This document shows, in pieces, positions 62,141-64,000 of a stretch of 64,000 bases of DNA (its first letter is position 1; each line of letters opens with the position of its first letter). Where the stretch lies: positions 310,001 through 374,000 of the forward strand of contig NZ_JBHSWH010000001.1 in assembly GCF_042661025.1 (NCBI RefSeq), given 5' to 3'. Source of the stretch: Flexivirga alba (lineage in GTDB: Bacteria; Actinomycetota; Actinomycetes; Actinomycetales; Dermatophilaceae). Under the pieces are notes generated by a model, which made no database searches, was not told the DNA's origin, and saw only the letters and a list, made by a program, of their open reading frames with translations. The translations under genes and the position numbers were made by a program.

Positions 62141-63070
62141 CTATCCCTCGTGGGTGATGCCCCAGGACGCCGACCAGGTGTCACCGGGCTCCAGGACGAC
62201 GAGCGCCTCACCGGTGGCGAAGGCTCCGGCCGGGCAGCTCATCGGCTCGACCGCGACGCCGGTGCGACGCGCACGCCCTGCCGGCAGTGAGTCGCCGGTG
62301 AAAACCTGTGTGTAACCGAAGTGTTCGGCCTCCGCCCAGAGTGTGGTGCTGCGTTCGCCGTTGCCCAGAGTGATCCGCCAGCGGCCATCCTCGTCCGCAC
62401 CGAGCCCGGTGAAAGCTGTGTCCAGCACGGTGTTTCCGATTGCCTGCGGCTCGCGGAAGTCGTAGTCGGTGCCGTCCACCGGCTTCGTCCCGGTCGGCAG
62501 CAGGCGGTCGTCGACCGTCAGGTAGTCGATGGCCGGCAGCGTCAGCGTCAACTCGTCGACCGTCTCCTCACCGACGGTCAGGTAGGGGTGTGCACCGAAG
62601 CCGAACGGCGCACGCGTCGACCCGACATTCGTCGCACTCGGCGTCACAGTCAGGCCGTCGTCGCCGACCTCGTAACGAACGCGCAGGTCGAGTATGGCGC
62701 CCCACCCCGGGCTGGGCATCAGCCGAAAGCCAACAGTCACAGTCGAATCCGTCCGCTCGACGAGCGACCACTGCTCCCAGCGGACCAGCCCGTGCGACGC
62801 GTTGAGTCGCGCCGGCTCGGTCAGCGGCAACTGCTGCGTGGCACCGTCGAAGGTGTAGCGACCGTCGGCGATGCGGTTCGGCCACGGCATGAGCAGCTGG
62901 CCGCGGCCGGCGTCCGCCTTGGCATCCGGTGGGTAGCCGAAAAGCACGGGACGTCCGTTTGCGTCATACGAACGTATGCCACCGCCGACTCCGACGACGG
63001 TGAGCCGCTGGTCGCCGTGGCTGATCTCCCACTGCTGCCCGGACGGTGAAATCTGTTCTGTCTCAGTCAT
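62141..63070 (-). CDS. Aldose 1-epimerase family protein
   Basis: A 309-residue galactose-mutarotase-like protein. MPWPNRIADGRYTFDG, LNASHGLVRWEQW (catalytic His region), FGFGAHPYL (second His) and the final AVEPMSCPAGAF (with the catalytic Glu region) are the conserved blocks. It interconverts anomers of aldoses. Its ATG overlaps the upstream acyl-CoA synthetase stop by eight bases, so the two are co-transcribed, though no pathway link is obvious. Confidence 0.88.
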   Translation of the reverse strand: MTETEQISPSGQQWEISHGDQRLTVVGVGGGIRSYDANGRPVLFGYPPDAKADAGRGQLLMPWPNRIADGRYTFDGATQQLPLTEPARLNASHGLVRWEQWSLVERTDSTVTVGFRLMPSPGWGAILDLRVRYEVGDDGLTVTPSATNVGSTRAPFGFGAHPYLTVGEETVDELTLTLPAIDYLTVDDRLLPTGTKPVDGTDYDFREPQAIGNTVLDTAFTGLGADEDGRWRITLGNGERSTTLWAEAEHFGYTQVFTGDSLPAGRARRTGVAVEPMSCPAGAFATGEALVVLEPGDTWSASWGITHEG

Positions 63071-64000
63071 TGCCGAGGATCTTACGCGCAGCTTCCCGCA
63101 TCTCCACCTTGCGGATCTTGCCGGTCACCGTCATCGGGAAGGCCTCGGTGACGTGCACGTAGCGCGGGATCTTGTAGTGCGCGAGCCGACCCTTGCAGAA
63201 CTCCTGTATGGCGCCGGCGTCCAGCGGGTCCTCCCCCGAACGCATCACGATCCAGGCCATGAGTTCCTCGCCATACTTCTCGTCCGGCACACCGATCACC
63301 TGCACGTCGGCGATCTTCGGGTGCGTGTAGAGGAACTCCTCGACCTCGCGCGGGTAGATGTTCTCGCCGCCGCGGATGACCAGGTCCTTCATGCGCCCCA
63401 CGACGTTGACGTAGCCGGCATCGTCCATGATCGCCAGGTCACCCGTGTGCATCCAACGCGCGCTGTCGATCGCCTCGGCGGTCTTCTCCGGTTGCTCCCA
63501 GTATCCCAGCATCACGCTGTAACCGCGCGTGCAAAGCTCCCCGGTCCCGCCTTGCGGAACCGTCAAACCTGTTGCGGGGTCGACGATCTTGACCTCCAAG
63601 TGCGGCATGACACGACCTGTCGTCTCGGTGCGCCGGGCGAGGGTGTCGTCGGTTCGCGTCATCGTCGACACCGGCGAGGTCTCGGTCATGCCGTAGGAGA
63701 TCGCGACCTCGCTCATGTTCATCTCCGCGATCACTCGCTTCATCACCTCGACCGGGCACGGTGAGCCGGCCATGATGCCCGTGCGCAGGCTGCTGAGGTC
63801 GAAGGTCTGCTCGCCCTTGTCTATCAGCGCCAGCTCGGCGATGAACATCGTGGGGACGCCATACAGTGACGTGCAGCGTTCTGCTTCAACGGCTTTCAGC
63901 GTCGCCTCGGCCTCGAAGGACGGCGCCGGGATCACCATGCACGCGCCGTGCGAGGTCGCTGCGAGATTGCCCATCACCATCCCGAAGCAGTGGTAGAAAG
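63063..64000 (-). CDS. Acyl-CoA synthetase (AMP-binding), 5' part outside window
   Basis: C-terminal part of an ANL-superfamily ligase that activates a carboxylic acid through an acyl-AMP. Visible blocks: ISYGMTETSP (A5), GTGELCTRGYSVMLGYW, WMHTGDLAIMDDAGYVNVVGRMKDLVIRGGENIYPREVEEFL (A7-A8) and TVTGKIRKVEMRE with the catalytic Lys (A10). The frame is open to the window edge and reads HCFGMVMGNL there, so about 200 residues are missing. The fold is closest to medium-chain or FadD-type ligases; substrate unknown. Confidence 0.93.
   Translation of the reverse strand, partial: FYHCFGMVMGNLAATSHGACMVIPAPSFEAEATLKAVEAERCTSLYGVPTMFIAELALIDKGEQTFDLSSLRTGIMAGSPCPVEVMKRVIAEMNMSEVAISYGMTETSPVSTMTRTDDTLARRTETTGRVMPHLEVKIVDPATGLTVPQGGTGELCTRGYSVMLGYWEQPEKTAEAIDSARWMHTGDLAIMDDAGYVNVVGRMKDLVIRGGENIYPREVEEFLYTHPKIADVQVIGVPDEKYGEELMAWIVMRSGEDPLDAGAIQEFCKGRLAHYKIPRYVHVTEAFPMTVTGKIRKVEMREAARKILGND

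Larger units (their letters stand above)
846..63864. repeat. Window-wide dispersed heptamer GTATGNC / GNCATAC
   Basis: About 130 copies by hand count, on both strands and in all three reading frames, roughly one per 500 bases from 3557 onward. Only about nine GTATG/CATAC pentamers do not fit the heptamer (near 2212, 2671, 3081, 18925, 19890, 23632, 46380, 49691 and 61683). From composition alone I would expect some 20-25 conforming and 40-50 non-conforming copies. Segments without it: 853-3556, 8400-9867, 21907-24119, 28128-30092 and 33758-35231. It is not confined to promoters or terminators. Confidence 0.75.

Noticed and set aside
1..64000. CRISPR array, prophage, integrase or insertion sequence
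   Set aside because: No regularly spaced repeats, no transposase or integrase frames and no phage structural genes were seen.

Overview
The window is high-GC DNA (roughly two thirds G+C by eye) from an actinobacterium, most likely of the Micrococcales (Dermacoccaceae/Intrasporangiaceae-like; the family is a guess). The support is gene content: a mycothiol synthase (mshD), the ppk1-mutT1 pair as in mycobacteria, a DUF3516-type Ski2-like helicase, a FurA-KatG pair, trehalose synthesis by TreY/TreZ, many GTG/TTG starts and many 4-base start/stop overlaps.

Layout. 1-3305: end of a Tad-type pilus gene (tadC) followed by two overlapping polytopic membrane proteins, one PIG-V-like. 3459-12855: mshD, a hypothetical gene, then a phosphate block (ppk1, mutT1, pstS, pstC, pstA, pstB) with an 11-bp-phased PHO box before pstS, two hairpins between pstS and pstC, and an elaborate nested palindrome after pstB. 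12856-18767: a zinc-ribbon-like microprotein, a hypothetical gene, a DUF3516 helicase, an esterase, tRNA-Lys(UUU) and an APH-like kinase. 18768-22939: an ubiX-ubiD-NmrA-like operon divergent from a TetR gene across a 28-bp palindromic operator, plus an SRPBCC gene. 22995-28343: small accessory genes (lipoprotein, secreted protein, orphan antitoxin, VOC protein, flavin-binding protein, GT39-like transferase, a broken winged-helix gene, a Pr6Pr-type membrane protein). 28455-33136: a Tet/OtrA-type ribosomal protection gene with a possible translational attenuator, a PAP2-diacylglycerol kinase fusion and a cytochrome P450. 33293-40042: a four-gene ABC exporter operon with two tandem duplicated FtsX-type permeases and two ATPases. 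40224-42884: furA-katG. 43111-47156: CapA-like lipoprotein, VOC, GNAT, HxlR and a divergent quinone reductase. 47271-55003: treY-treZ, a flavodoxin-fold reductase, an MFS transporter and menD. 55257-62088: a tightly coupled operon of PucR-type regulator, livJHMGF and a 3-hydroxybutyrate-dehydrogenase-like SDR. 62141-64000: aldose epimerase and an acyl-CoA synthetase running off the edge, on the opposite strand.

Two window-wide signals stand out. First, a heptamer GTATGNC (reverse GNCATAC) occurs about 130 times by hand count, on both strands and in all reading frames, while GTATG without the following NC is almost absent. It recruits rare codons and looks selected as DNA. It is nearly absent from 1-3500 and from a few other segments, which may mark recently acquired DNA. 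Second, at least seven otherwise well-preserved genes are each interrupted by one frameshift, usually a missing base in a C or G run, and one further degenerate gene carries two. This pattern is more likely sequencing error than decay, so these genes should be read as probably intact.
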